Assembly (NCBI GenBank): GCA_022563075.1
Contig: JADFOC010000028.1
Span: 1 to 12,175, forward strand
Direction of reading: 5' to 3'
DNA from: Pseudomonadota bacterium
Lineage (GTDB): Bacteria > Pseudomonadota > Gammaproteobacteria > Pseudomonadales > Pseudohongiellaceae
Length of the DNA stretch: 12,175 nucleotides
Below the pieces are notes generated by a model. That model saw only the letters and a program-made list of their open reading frames with translations, was not told the origin of the DNA and searched no databases. Made by a program: the position numbers and the translations under genes. Shown here in pieces: positions 1-6,764 of the stretch; the stretch's first letter is position 1; each line of letters begins with the position of its first letter.

Positions 1-1
1 T

Positions 2-196
2 AGCAGCAACAATATAGCCGGTCTTTCTATCGGCATTGCTTGCCGCCTAATACTGGGTTTGTATCTGCCAGTTGAGTTGGGTTATGACCGCCATAAAGCC
101 TGTGATAATACTGGTAAATAGAGTAGCTATACTTATTCTGCCGGTACGCGCTACCAAAATACTCTCAAATATTTCATTGAAAAAATCTTCGATTGA
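2..196 (+). pseudogene. Possible decayed outer-membrane beta-barrel fragment, open at the left edge
   Basis: One frame read from base 2 gives about 39 residues to a TAG at 119-121, then a further 23 residues in the same frame to a TGA at 194-196. Both pieces look alike in style. The first contains GLSIGIACRL and ELGYDRHK, the second SYTYSAGTRYQ. Alternating polar/aromatic strands, G-Y-D turns and a closing R-Y-Q are typical of the last strands of small outer-membrane beta-barrel proteins, which makes a degraded C-terminus plausible. The tail after RYQ does not end on the usual terminal aromatic residue. The upstream part lies outside the window, so I cannot tell whether the gene is intact up to the TAG or broken. 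This is pattern recognition only; chance is a real alternative. Confidence 0.25.
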
Positions 197-540
197 TGGA
201 CGCACTGGATCAACAATCTTTGCATATGTCCACCAGATAAATCATTATGCTTCTTTGTCGATCCTGTAGCATCCCCGCCTAATCGAAATTACAATCGCGA
301 CTAACTGATTGATGTATTTATAAATTAATCTTAGAGATATACTGCTAATAACTGAACAGCATTGAATTTTCATAACAATTAGTCAAATGGCCAGATAATC
401 AAATAGGACTGCTCATAGCGGGACGAGATTGAATGCTAAAAATGGCCTGGTTGCGATGACGCGGTCGATTTACGCAATTGAATTGAAGAGTGTTATTCTT
501 GAACGATCTTATTCGTAGATGATTGAAGGCACCCGCTGCC
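197..540. other. Gene-free, AT-rich stretch upstream of the first acetyltransferase gene
   Basis: I see no convincing coding sequence here on either strand. The stretch is AT-rich around 300-350 and has many stops in all frames. It probably carries the promoter of the acetyltransferase gene that follows. A weak candidate is TTTACG at 469-474 with TATTCT at 494-499, but the spacer is 19 bases and both boxes are poor matches, so I do not call it. No tRNA, terminator hairpin or long repeat was noticed. Confidence 0.5.
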
Positions 541-1008
541 ATGCAGGTACAATTCGAATTTCTATCCGATCGGCCGGAAGACGTGCCATTAGTTATCGAG
601 TGGTGGCAGAGCGTTTGGGCTGACCGGATAGGGCCTGATGGTGAAAATGTCAACGAACAACTGCGAGCCTCACTCAGTAAGCAAGAATTGCCGATTCATA
701 TACTCGCCACACTTCATGGGAAACCCATCGGTATAGCCGCACTCAAACTGCAAGAACTGGCGGAATTGTTTCCAGATAAACAATATTGGCTGGGTAGTGT
801 ATTCGTAGTTGAGGAATACCGTGGTTATCGCTTCGCATCGGCACTGAGTCAGAAAATAGTCGAGATGGCACGGAAGCAGAGTCTACCTCACTTGTATTTG
901 CAGACTCTTAATCTCGATGGTGGGCTTTATGCAAAGCTGGGCTGGCAGCCACTGCAACAATTTAACTACAAAGACGAAGAGATTCTACTGATGGTCAAAC
1001 AGCTATAA
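541..1008 (+). CDS. GNAT-family N-acetyltransferase
   Basis: A 155-residue cytoplasmic acetyltransferase of the GNAT superfamily, which moves an acetyl group from acetyl-CoA to an amine. The substrate cannot be told. The acetyl-CoA-binding signature is at residues 84-102, where the strand GSVFVV leads into EEYRGYRFASAL, a form of the R/Q-x-x-G-x-G/A loop. The C-terminal YAKLGW (130-135) is the usual motif B Tyr/Gly-Phe/Trp segment. I chose the ATG at 541, which has a GAAGG at 525-529, over an in-frame TTG at 523 that has no ribosome binding site. Length is normal for a single GNAT domain. It lies 35 bases upstream of a second, unrelated acetyltransferase of the RimJ type, and the two may be cotranscribed. 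Family assignment is firm; the specific function is open. Confidence 0.8.
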   Translation: MQVQFEFLSDRPEDVPLVIEWWQSVWADRIGPDGENVNEQLRASLSKQELPIHILATLHGKPIGIAALKLQELAELFPDKQYWLGSVFVVEEYRGYRFASALSQKIVEMARKQSLPHLYLQTLNLDGGLYAKLGWQPLQQFNYKDEEILLMVKQL

Positions 1009-1043
1009 CAGAATCTTCTTTCCTGGAAAAGCATGAACGAATC

Positions 1044-1565
1044 ATGAAAATTGTAATAGCCAGGCCAGGCCACGAGATTATTCTCGCAAACTATTTCGCG
1101 GTGAACGAGTCTCATCTCCAGAAATGGAGTCCTGCCGTGCCTAAAAAACATCACTCCATCGATTCCTGGAAACGCAGACTCGAAGAAAGGGTAGTCGAAT
1201 ATGAAAACGGCGTCTCCGTACATTTCATCGGCACCGATGAGACTGAGTCTTATGTCATCGGAGGCTGCTCCCTGAGTAATATTGTGAAGGGTGTATTTCA
1301 GGCTTGTCATATGGGCTATTCGGTGGCGCAGCGATACGAACGTCGAGGATATGCGAAGAAAATTGTATCTTACGCCATCAATTATGCTTTTAACGAGTTG
1401 GAACTGCACCGAATCATGGCCAACCACATGCCATCCAATGAACGCTCTGCCCGATTGTTAAAGAGTCTCGGTTTTGAGAAGGAAGGCTTCGCCAGGGCCT
1501 ACTTGCTGATCAATGGCAACTGGGAGGATCATGTATTGAATTCTCTGGTTAGAGCCGACGATTGA
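1044..1565 (+). CDS. rimJ: RimJ-like GNAT protein N-terminal acetyltransferase
   Basis: A 173-residue GNAT enzyme that resembles RimJ, which acetylates the N-terminus of ribosomal protein S5 in E. coli. Recognisable RimJ-type blocks in order are SLSNIVKGVFQACHMGYSV (76-94), the CoA loop QRYERRGYAKK (96-106), HRIMANHMPSNERSARLL (122-139) and GFEKEGFARAYLLINGNWEDHVL (143-165). The long H-R-I-M-A-N segment and the W-x-D-H-V-L end separate RimJ/RimL from other GNATs. At 173 residues it is shorter than E. coli RimJ at the N-terminus, though a start at 1044 fits the beginning of the domain. The ribosome binding site is weak. The gene is followed after 7 bases by a DUF1801/YdeI gene, with a GAGG overlapping its own stop, which suggests cotranscription. 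Other N-terminal acetyltransferases of the same subfamily are possible. Confidence 0.75.
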   Translation: MKIVIARPGHEIILANYFAVNESHLQKWSPAVPKKHHSIDSWKRRLEERVVEYENGVSVHFIGTDETESYVIGGCSLSNIVKGVFQACHMGYSVAQRYERRGYAKKIVSYAINYAFNELELHRIMANHMPSNERSARLLKSLGFEKEGFARAYLLINGNWEDHVLNSLVRADD

Positions 1566-1572
1566 GGCAAAC

Positions 1573-2163
1573 ATGAACGATCAAGAAAAAGTTTCAACCT
1601 ATATAGAGAAGCATGAACACTGGAGAAGCCAATTTACTAGTTTCCGAAAGATTTTGGGACGCACAGAGCTTACCGAAACCGTGAAGTGGGGCGCTCCGTC
1701 TTATATTTTGCAGGGCAAAATCGTTGTCGGTTTTGTTGGTTTTAAGCACCACTGCGCTTTGTGGTTTCAGCAAGGCGTATTTCTCAAAGACCTGAGAAAA
1801 AAATTGCTCAATGCCGAGGAAGGAACTACTAGAGGCATGCGGCAGTGGTGCTTCGAAACTGGCGACGCTGTCAATGCCAAACTGGTAAGAGCCTATGTGT
1901 TGGAAGCAATTGAAAACCAGAAGGCGGGGAAGCAAATCAAGCCAATAAAGAAAGAACTGGTAATTCCTGTCGAATTGGCTGCCGCTTTAAAGAAGAGCTC
2001 GAAGCTGCGTAAAGGGTTCGACTCACTGAGTCCTGGCAAGCAACGCGAGTATGCCGACAATATCAGCTCCGCCAGACACGAAAAGACGCGATTGTCCCGT
2101 CTCGAAAAAACAACACCAATGATTATCAGTGGAGCTGGACTGAATGACCACTACAAAACTTGA
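1573..2163 (+). CDS. DUF1801 / YdeI-family protein
   Basis: A 196-residue soluble protein with an N-terminal DUF1801 domain (about residues 15-115, with the typical TVKWGAPSY at 36-44 and the hydrophobic core segment around GFKHHCALWF) and a basic C-terminal region (about 125-185) of the YdeI/OmpD-associated type, including IPVELAAALKKS and FDSLSPGKQREYADNISSARHEKTR. Proteins of this build are common in bacteria. Their molecular role is not established, although some relatives have been linked to stress or peptide tolerance. No signal peptide or membrane segment is visible. The ATG at 1573 is preceded by GAGG at 1564-1567, which overlaps the stop of the rimJ-like gene, so translation is probably coupled. 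The gene ends only 11 bases from the convergent thpR-like gene, with no clear terminator between them. Confidence 0.75.
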   Translation: MNDQEKVSTYIEKHEHWRSQFTSFRKILGRTELTETVKWGAPSYILQGKIVVGFVGFKHHCALWFQQGVFLKDLRKKLLNAEEGTTRGMRQWCFETGDAVNAKLVRAYVLEAIENQKAGKQIKPIKKELVIPVELAAALKKSSKLRKGFDSLSPGKQREYADNISSARHEKTRLSRLEKTTPMIISGAGLNDHYKT

Positions 2164-2174
2164 GAGAGACATCG

Positions 2175-2753
2175 CTAAGAAACATCAGCTAACTTATAGT
2201 TATCCAAAATAGAATACCTAGCACCTTCAGGAAGTGTGTCAGACTTAAACAACAGGATTTCTTTCACCGGAATTATCCCCCAGATTTTACCAGAGTATAT
2301 CTCCAATAATGTGGATAACTTTATCCTGGCATCTCGATTGAAGCGCGCAACGGTCACATGAGGTACATATTTCTTCTGCTGGGCGTTAAATCCTAATGAA
2401 ACGAATGCCATATTCATCTCCGTGGCTATAGCATTCAGATAATGGTCGGTGTGAATGCCTACCCAGATTGAGTTCTTAAAAAACCCGATGCCCTGGCAAT
2501 GCAATTCGTGTTGCTGGTGCTTACCCGATAATTCGCTGAGTAGAGCCCGAATCGAGTTGAGTTGATTTCTCCCTACCGAGCCTAAAAACTTAATGGTGAT
2601 ATGCAGATTTTCAGGCGGCACGATTCTCAGCTTGCTGCTCTTATCCTCGGTTCGAATTTTCAAATCTTCTAAAAGAGGCTTGATCTGATCATGCAAAGCA
2701 AATTTCACGCCGACGAAGCAGCGCAATTTAGTCGGTTTGGGTGGCTTGCTCAT
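2175..2753 (-). CDS. thpR: ThpR-like 2'-5' RNA ligase / RNA 2',3'-cyclic phosphodiesterase
   Basis: A 192-residue 2H phosphoesterase. Family members hydrolyse 2',3'-cyclic phosphate ends of RNA and can join tRNA halves with a 2'-5' bond in vitro. The two catalytic H-x-T motifs are both present: HITIKF at 51-56 and HVTVAR at 132-137. The N-terminal LRCFVGVKF (10-18) is the usual first strand, and PPENLHITIKFLG is the classic ThpR block. I chose the ATG at 2751-2753. An in-frame TTG at 2799-2801 would add 16 residues with no family resemblance and would run over a perfect palindrome. The gene is convergent with the YdeI-family gene and divergent from the catabolic operon. It is probably an unrelated RNA-metabolism gene. 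Confidence 0.85.
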   Translation of the reverse strand: MSKPPKPTKLRCFVGVKFALHDQIKPLLEDLKIRTEDKSSKLRIVPPENLHITIKFLGSVGRNQLNSIRALLSELSGKHQQHELHCQGIGFFKNSIWVGIHTDHYLNAIATEMNMAFVSLGFNAQQKKYVPHVTVARFNRDARIKLSTLLEIYSGKIWGIIPVKEILLFKSDTLPEGARYSILDNYKLADVS

Positions 2754-2881
2754 AGTGATGGCAGGTATACCTGGATAGCGAGATTCTATCGCGTGCAGCA
2801 ATGACTGTCTTGCATCGCATTTAACCCCTATTTCGAATAGAATCTCCAGTCCGCCAAATCCATGAAGGGGGGACGGGCCTC
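2754..2881. promoter_or_regulatory. Divergent intergenic region between thpR-like gene and the catabolic operon
   Basis: This 128-base region must hold the promoter for the operon to its right and the promoter for the minus-strand gene to its left. A possible -10 box for the operon is TAGAAT at 2838-2843, but I find no good -35 at the right distance. A strong purine run, AAGGGGGGA at 2865-2873, serves as ribosome binding site for the first dehydrogenase. A perfect 12-base palindrome lies at 2762-2773 and is listed separately. The location is seen; the promoter function is inference. Confidence 0.4.
2762..2773. repeat. Perfect 12-bp palindrome CAGGTATACCTG
   Basis: CAGGTATACCTG equals its own reverse complement. 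It sits eight bases upstream of the thpR-like ATG on the minus strand and about 110 bases upstream of the first operon gene. It could be the operator of a dimeric regulator acting on one or both sides. Perfect 12-mers of this kind are expected a few times by chance in 12 kb, so only the position in the divergent region makes it notable. Confidence 0.35.
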
Positions 2882-4021
2882 ATGCATGACCGCGCCATTT
2901 TTAACGCCGACCACGAGCTCTTTCGCAGCAATGCCCGACGCTTCTTTCGAGAAGAGCTGGAGCCAAATATCGATCAATGGGAGCAAGACGGCATAGTACC
3001 CAGGGAATTCTGGGAGAAGGCCGGCGCCAATGGTTTCCATTGTTGTGGTATACCCGAGCAATACGGTGGTCCCGGCGCCGACTTTCTCTATAACATGGTG
3101 CTATCCGAAGAAGTTGGCTACGCCATCGGCGGAGCCAGCGTGGGTTTTTCCGTTTCCTCTGACATCGTCTCTTACTATCTATTACATAACGGCACCGAAG
3201 AACAGAAACAACGGTGGTTGCCAAAGATGGTCAGTGGCGAAGCGATTTCTGCAATCGGCATGACTGAACCAGGCTGTGGCAGCGATCTTAAAGCGCTACG
3301 CACTACGGCGGTTAAAGAGGGTGACGAATACGTCATCAATGGTCAGAAGACATTCATCACCAATGGCCAGAATTGTGATTTTGTGTTGTTGGCGTGTTCC
3401 ACCGACCCATCCCAGGGCGCGAGAGGTATTAGCCTGATCATCGTGGAATCCGATCGAGCAGGCTTCGAGCGTGGCCGCAATCTAGACAAGATCGGCCAAA
3501 AGGCGGCAGACACTTCCGAAATATTTTTCTCCGATGTGCGTGTTCCCACGTCTAATCTGCTCGGCCAGGAAGGAGGAGGCTTCGCCGTGTTGATGAATGA
3601 ACTTCCCAGAGAGCGCATTACTATTGCCTGCCGAGCGTTTGCCGAAGCGCAACGTGCCTTTGAAATGACTGTGGAGTACGTAAAGCAACGCAAGGCCTTC
3701 GGTAAACAGATTTTCGAATTTCAGAACACACAATTCAAACTGGCAGAAATGAAAACTTCTCTCGCGGTAGGTTGGGCCTACCTCGATCAGTGTTTGCATA
3801 AAATCAACGACGGCAAGCTGACTCCGGAAGAAGGCGCGATGGCGAAATTGTGGACCACCGAAACCGGCTACAAGATAGTGGATGATTGCCTGCAGTTTTT
3901 CGGTGGTTATGGTTATATGCGTGAGTATCCAATCTCGCGCTTGTTTGTGGATTCACGAGTTCGTCGTATCTACGGTGGTTCGTCGGAGATTATGAAGTTA
4001 GTGATAGGACGCACAATATGA
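2882..4021 (+). CDS. Acyl-CoA dehydrogenase, IVD/LCAD-type catalytic base
   Basis: A 379-residue FAD flavoprotein that introduces an alpha,beta double bond into an acyl-CoA and passes electrons to ETF. The domains are the usual three: an N-terminal helical part (about 5-120), a middle beta domain with MTEPGCGSD (127-135) and FITNG (158-162), and a C-terminal helical domain with RKAFGK and QFFGGYGYMREYPISR. At the site where MCAD-type enzymes carry the catalytic Glu, the sequence is IYGGSSEIM, with Gly365 instead. The Glu in LPRERITIA (Glu244, helix G) is therefore the likely base, as in isovaleryl-CoA and long-chain dehydrogenases. It is the first gene of the operon. Its start follows a purine-rich ribosome binding site, and its TGA overlaps the next ATG by four bases. 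Substrate is unknown; a branched or bulky acyl chain is plausible. Confidence 0.9.
   Translation: MHDRAIFNADHELFRSNARRFFREELEPNIDQWEQDGIVPREFWEKAGANGFHCCGIPEQYGGPGADFLYNMVLSEEVGYAIGGASVGFSVSSDIVSYYLLHNGTEEQKQRWLPKMVSGEAISAIGMTEPGCGSDLKALRTTAVKEGDEYVINGQKTFITNGQNCDFVLLACSTDPSQGARGISLIIVESDRAGFERGRNLDKIGQKAADTSEIFFSDVRVPTSNLLGQEGGGFAVLMNELPRERITIACRAFAEAQRAFEMTVEYVKQRKAFGKQIFEFQNTQFKLAEMKTSLAVGWAYLDQCLHKINDGKLTPEEGAMAKLWTTETGYKIVDDCLQFFGGYGYMREYPISRLFVDSRVRRIYGGSSEIMKLVIGRTI
4018..4021 (+). other. ATGA stop/start overlap, translational coupling
   Basis: The dehydrogenase ends with TGA at 4019-4021, and the HMGCS-like/DUF35 gene starts with ATG at 4018-4020. Such overlaps usually mean coupled translation and matched protein amounts. 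This ties the pseudoenzyme-like fusion to the dehydrogenase rather than to a separate transcript. Confidence 0.8.
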
Positions 4022-5457
4022 TTGGTATTACCGCTTACGGTGCTTACATTCCCCGCGCCCGGCTCAGTAGAGCAGCGATGGCTGAAGCAAATACCTGGTT
4101 CAACGCAAGCCTAAAATCTTTAAGCAAGGGCGAACGCAGCATTTGTAATTGGGATGAAGACACCGTCACCATGGCAGTGGAGGCGGCGCAGGATTGTCTT
4201 TCAGCATTGGACGATGCGGCCATCACTTCGCTTTATCTTGCTTCAACAACATTCCCGTTCCTGGATCGACAAAATTCGGTGGTCGTTAGTGAAGCGATGA
4301 ATCTTAATAATCGCATTCGCACGATGGACATCAGTGCATCTCAAAGAGCAGCGACATCTGCTTTGATTTCTTTACTCGAGGGAAACATCAAAGGTACCGC
4401 CTTACTGGTAGCTTCTGAGCACCGGCGCACCAAGGCCGGTTCGAGAGCGGAAATGCTATGGGGTGATGCGGCCGCCGCCCTCGGTATTGGTTCTGCTAAC
4501 GTCATCGCAGAATACCTTGGCTCGGAAACATTGGCTGTCGATTTCGTCGATCACTATCGCGGCGAAAACGTAAGTTTCGATTATGACTGGGAAGAACGTT
4601 GGATTCGTGACGAAGGTTATTTAAAATCTGTGCCGTCGGCAGTTAATGCCTTGCTAGAGAATTTTTCGGTAAACAGCGAAGACATCAAATACTTTATTCT
4701 GCCAACTGACCAGGCACGCACTCCCGGGATACTTGCCACTAAACTCGGTATCAACGCAGACGCGATTGTCGATAATCAAATTACCAATGTAGGCGTAGCG
4801 GGCGCAGCACAATCGGTACTACTGCTAGCCAAGGTGCTGGAGACGGCAAGCAAGGGGGAGTTGATCCTTCTGATTGGATTCGGTCAGGGTTGCGATGCTA
4901 TTTTATTTCGCGTCACCGCGGCGATTGCTAATTCAAAACCTACAGTGGGTGTTACCGGCGCACTGGCCGCTCGTCGCGAAGAAACGAACTACAACAAGTT
5001 TTTGAGTTTCAATAATCTGCTAGAGAGAGACATCGGCAAGCGCGGTGAAGCCGATAAGCAAACCTTTCTGTCGGGTTATAATCGGCGTAAAGATTTTCTC
5101 ACCGGATTTATTGGAGGCAAGTGTCGGGAATGCGGCACCGTGCAAATCCCGCGTGAAAAATATTGTGTTAACCCGGAATGTAATGCCCTGGAGAGCCAGG
5201 ATGATTATGGATTTTCAGATAAGAAAGGCACCGTTCAGACCTGGACCGCCGATAACCTGACCTTTGATTGGAACCCACCGGCTTATTTCGGCATGGTGGA
5301 GTTTGAAGGCGGCGGCAAGTTGATGATGGATTTCACGGAAGTAGAAGCAGGCAAGATAGATTCTGGATCCAGGGTGTCAGTACATTTTCGAATTAAGCAG
5401 TTCGATACGCAACGTGGCTTCAGGAAATACTTCTGGAAAGCGATTATTGAAGATTGA
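4018..5457 (+). CDS. HMG-CoA-synthase-like thiolase-fold protein fused to DUF35 (zinc ribbon + OB fold), lacking the HMGCS catalytic triad
   Basis: A 479-residue two-part protein. Residues 1-300 have the archaeal-type HMG-CoA synthase fold: MIGITAYGAYIPR at the start, WDEDTVTMAVEAA (45-57), WGDAAAAL (148-155) and LIGFGQGCDA (285-294). Residues about 355-479 are a DUF35 domain with a rubredoxin-like zinc ribbon (Cys369, Cys372, Cys383, Cys388) followed by an OB fold. Against the archaeal HMGCS pattern as I recall it, the catalytic Cys is Gln109 (in DISASQRAATSAL), the Glu is Thr77 and the His is Pro229; the late Asn (Asn257) is kept. It is therefore unlikely to make HMG-CoA. In archaea a separate DUF35 protein bridges HMGCS and thiolase, and DUF35 partners also serve the BbsAB thiolase and steroid side-chain aldolases. 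A thiolase gene follows directly. A lyase, decarboxylase or scaffold role is inference. Confidence 0.85.
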   Translation: MIGITAYGAYIPRARLSRAAMAEANTWFNASLKSLSKGERSICNWDEDTVTMAVEAAQDCLSALDDAAITSLYLASTTFPFLDRQNSVVVSEAMNLNNRIRTMDISASQRAATSALISLLEGNIKGTALLVASEHRRTKAGSRAEMLWGDAAAALGIGSANVIAEYLGSETLAVDFVDHYRGENVSFDYDWEERWIRDEGYLKSVPSAVNALLENFSVNSEDIKYFILPTDQARTPGILATKLGINADAIVDNQITNVGVAGAAQSVLLLAKVLETASKGELILLIGFGQGCDAILFRVTAAIANSKPTVGVTGALAARREETNYNKFLSFNNLLERDIGKRGEADKQTFLSGYNRRKDFLTGFIGGKCRECGTVQIPREKYCVNPECNALESQDDYGFSDKKGTVQTWTADNLTFDWNPPAYFGMVEFEGGGKLMMDFTEVEAGKIDSGSRVSVHFRIKQFDTQRGFRKYFWKAIIED

Positions 5458-5527
5458 ATTGGCAAACAAAATAGATATTAGATTGAATAACAATTGAATT
5501 TTGGGAATGGACCACTAAATAGACGAA

Positions 5528-5534
5528 AAGGTGA
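5528..5534 (+). promoter_or_regulatory. Ribosome binding site that decides the thiolase start
   Basis: AAGGTGA abuts the upstream ATG at 5535 with no spacer but stands six bases before the in-frame ATG at 5541. The second ATG is thus the better start, removing two residues from the longest reading frame. Confidence 0.6.
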
Positions 5535-5540
5535 ATGACT

Positions 5541-6740
5541 ATGGCCAGTGGCATAAAAGACAAAGTAGTGATCTTAGGAATGGGTTGCAGCAAGTTCGGT
5601 GAGCGCTGGGAATCCAGTCCTTCCGACTTGATGGTGGAAGCATTCGAAGAATGCATACAGGATGCAGGCATAGAAAGAAGTCAAATTGAAGCGGCCTGGT
5701 TTGGCGCCGGAATCGACGCCTTTAATGTTGGCGCAAGTGCCATGCCCCTGGCCATCGCTCTGCGTCTCAACTATATACCTGTCACCAAGGTAGAGAATAT
5801 GTGTGCCACCGGCACCGAGGCCTTTCGCGGCGCAGTCTATGCGGTGGCAGCTGGCGCCTGTGATATCGCCCTGGCGCTTGGCGTCGAAAAACTCAAGGAC
5901 ACCGGTTACGGCGGTCTGCCACAAAGATCACGTGGCGTTGAGAACGACATGTACTGGCCAAACCTGTCGGCGCCAGGCGCTTTCGCGCAACTGGCCTGTG
6001 GCTATCGTGCCAAGCATGGTCTGCACAAGGACGATCTAAAACGCGCCATGGCCCACGTGTCTGTGAAGAGTCATGCCAACGGCGTCAAGAATCCCAAGGC
6101 ACATCTACGGCGAGAAATTACCGAGGAACAGGCAATTAATGCGCCTTATATAGCCGAGCCCATTGGGCTATTCGATTGCTGCGGAGTCAGCGATGGCTCT
6201 GCCTGCGCTATTGTGACCACGCCTGAAATTGCCAAGAGCCTGGGCAAAGACAACTTGATTTCCGTGAAGGCGCTGCAACTTGCGGTATCGAACGGGACTG
6301 AATCCAGTCACGACAGCTGGGACGGTTCCTACCTGAAGACGACGCGCATCGCCGCTCAGCGTGCGTACGACGAGGCTGGCATTAAGAAGCCCAAAGAAGA
6401 AATCAGCATGAGCGAAGTGCATGATTGTTTCTCAATCACCGAGTTAGTCACCATGGAAGATTTGCAATTTGCCGAAGAAGGCAGGGCAGTGAATGATGTA
6501 CTGGATGGCAAGTTCGATGCCGATGGCAGTAATCCCTGTCAGATCGATGGTGGCTTGAAATGCTTCGGTCATCCTATCGGTGCGTCTGGTCTCAGGATGA
6601 TTTATGAAAACTATCTGCAATTTCAGGGACGAGCAGGCGATCGGCAATTGGCAGATCCAAGGCTGGGACTGAATCACAACCTGGGCGGGTTCCCGCATCA
6701 AAACGTTTGTAGTATTTCCATCATCGGGCATTACGCTTGA
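5541..6740 (+). CDS. SCP2-type thiolase (acetyl-CoA acetyltransferase family)
   Basis: A 399-residue thiolase of the sterol-carrier-protein-2/archaeal type, which cleaves a 3-oxoacyl-CoA with CoA or condenses two acyl-CoAs. Visible active-site parts are the nucleophile Cys88 in VENMCATGTEA, the HDCF motif at 294-297 that replaces the NEAF of classical thiolases, and His344 in CFGHPIGASG. The C-terminus has LGGFPHQNVCSISIIG in place of the classical C-x-G loop, as in SCP2 thiolases. No C-terminal SCP2 domain is present. All catalytic residues are intact, unlike in the thiolase-fold protein encoded just upstream. The gap to that gene is 83 bases, the longest in the operon, with no clear terminator. 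The most likely role is the final C-C cleavage of the pathway, possibly in a complex with the DUF35 fusion. Confidence 0.88.
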   Translation: MASGIKDKVVILGMGCSKFGERWESSPSDLMVEAFEECIQDAGIERSQIEAAWFGAGIDAFNVGASAMPLAIALRLNYIPVTKVENMCATGTEAFRGAVYAVAAGACDIALALGVEKLKDTGYGGLPQRSRGVENDMYWPNLSAPGAFAQLACGYRAKHGLHKDDLKRAMAHVSVKSHANGVKNPKAHLRREITEEQAINAPYIAEPIGLFDCCGVSDGSACAIVTTPEIAKSLGKDNLISVKALQLAVSNGTESSHDSWDGSYLKTTRIAAQRAYDEAGIKKPKEEISMSEVHDCFSITELVTMEDLQFAEEGRAVNDVLDGKFDADGSNPCQIDGGLKCFGHPIGASGLRMIYENYLQFQGRAGDRQLADPRLGLNHNLGGFPHQNVCSISIIGHYA

Positions 6741-6764
6741 GGCTTATTAACGGACAATCACCTA

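Noticed and set aside
72..269. 65-codon plus-strand reading frame with a hydrophobic segment
   Set aside because: It starts with TTG without a ribosome binding site, resembles no family and overlaps a frame with barrel-like residues. Probably chance.
966..1427. 153-codon minus-strand reading frame
   Set aside because: It lies opposite the well-supported rimJ-like gene and has no recognisable domain. A shadow of that gene.
2754..2801. N-terminal extension of the thpR-like gene to a TTG at 2799-2801
   Set aside because: The extra 16 residues have no family similarity, and the ATG at 2751-2753 gives the usual protein length.
4018..5457. Mevalonate-pathway HMG-CoA synthase
   Set aside because: The catalytic Glu, Cys and His positions are all replaced, the protein carries a DUF35 fusion, and no HMG-CoA reductase or other mevalonate gene is nearby.
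5458..5540. Internal promoter or terminator before the thiolase gene
   Set aside because: TTGGCA at 5459-5464 has no good -10 box at 16-18 bases, and no stable hairpin with a T run is seen. The gap is merely AT-rich.
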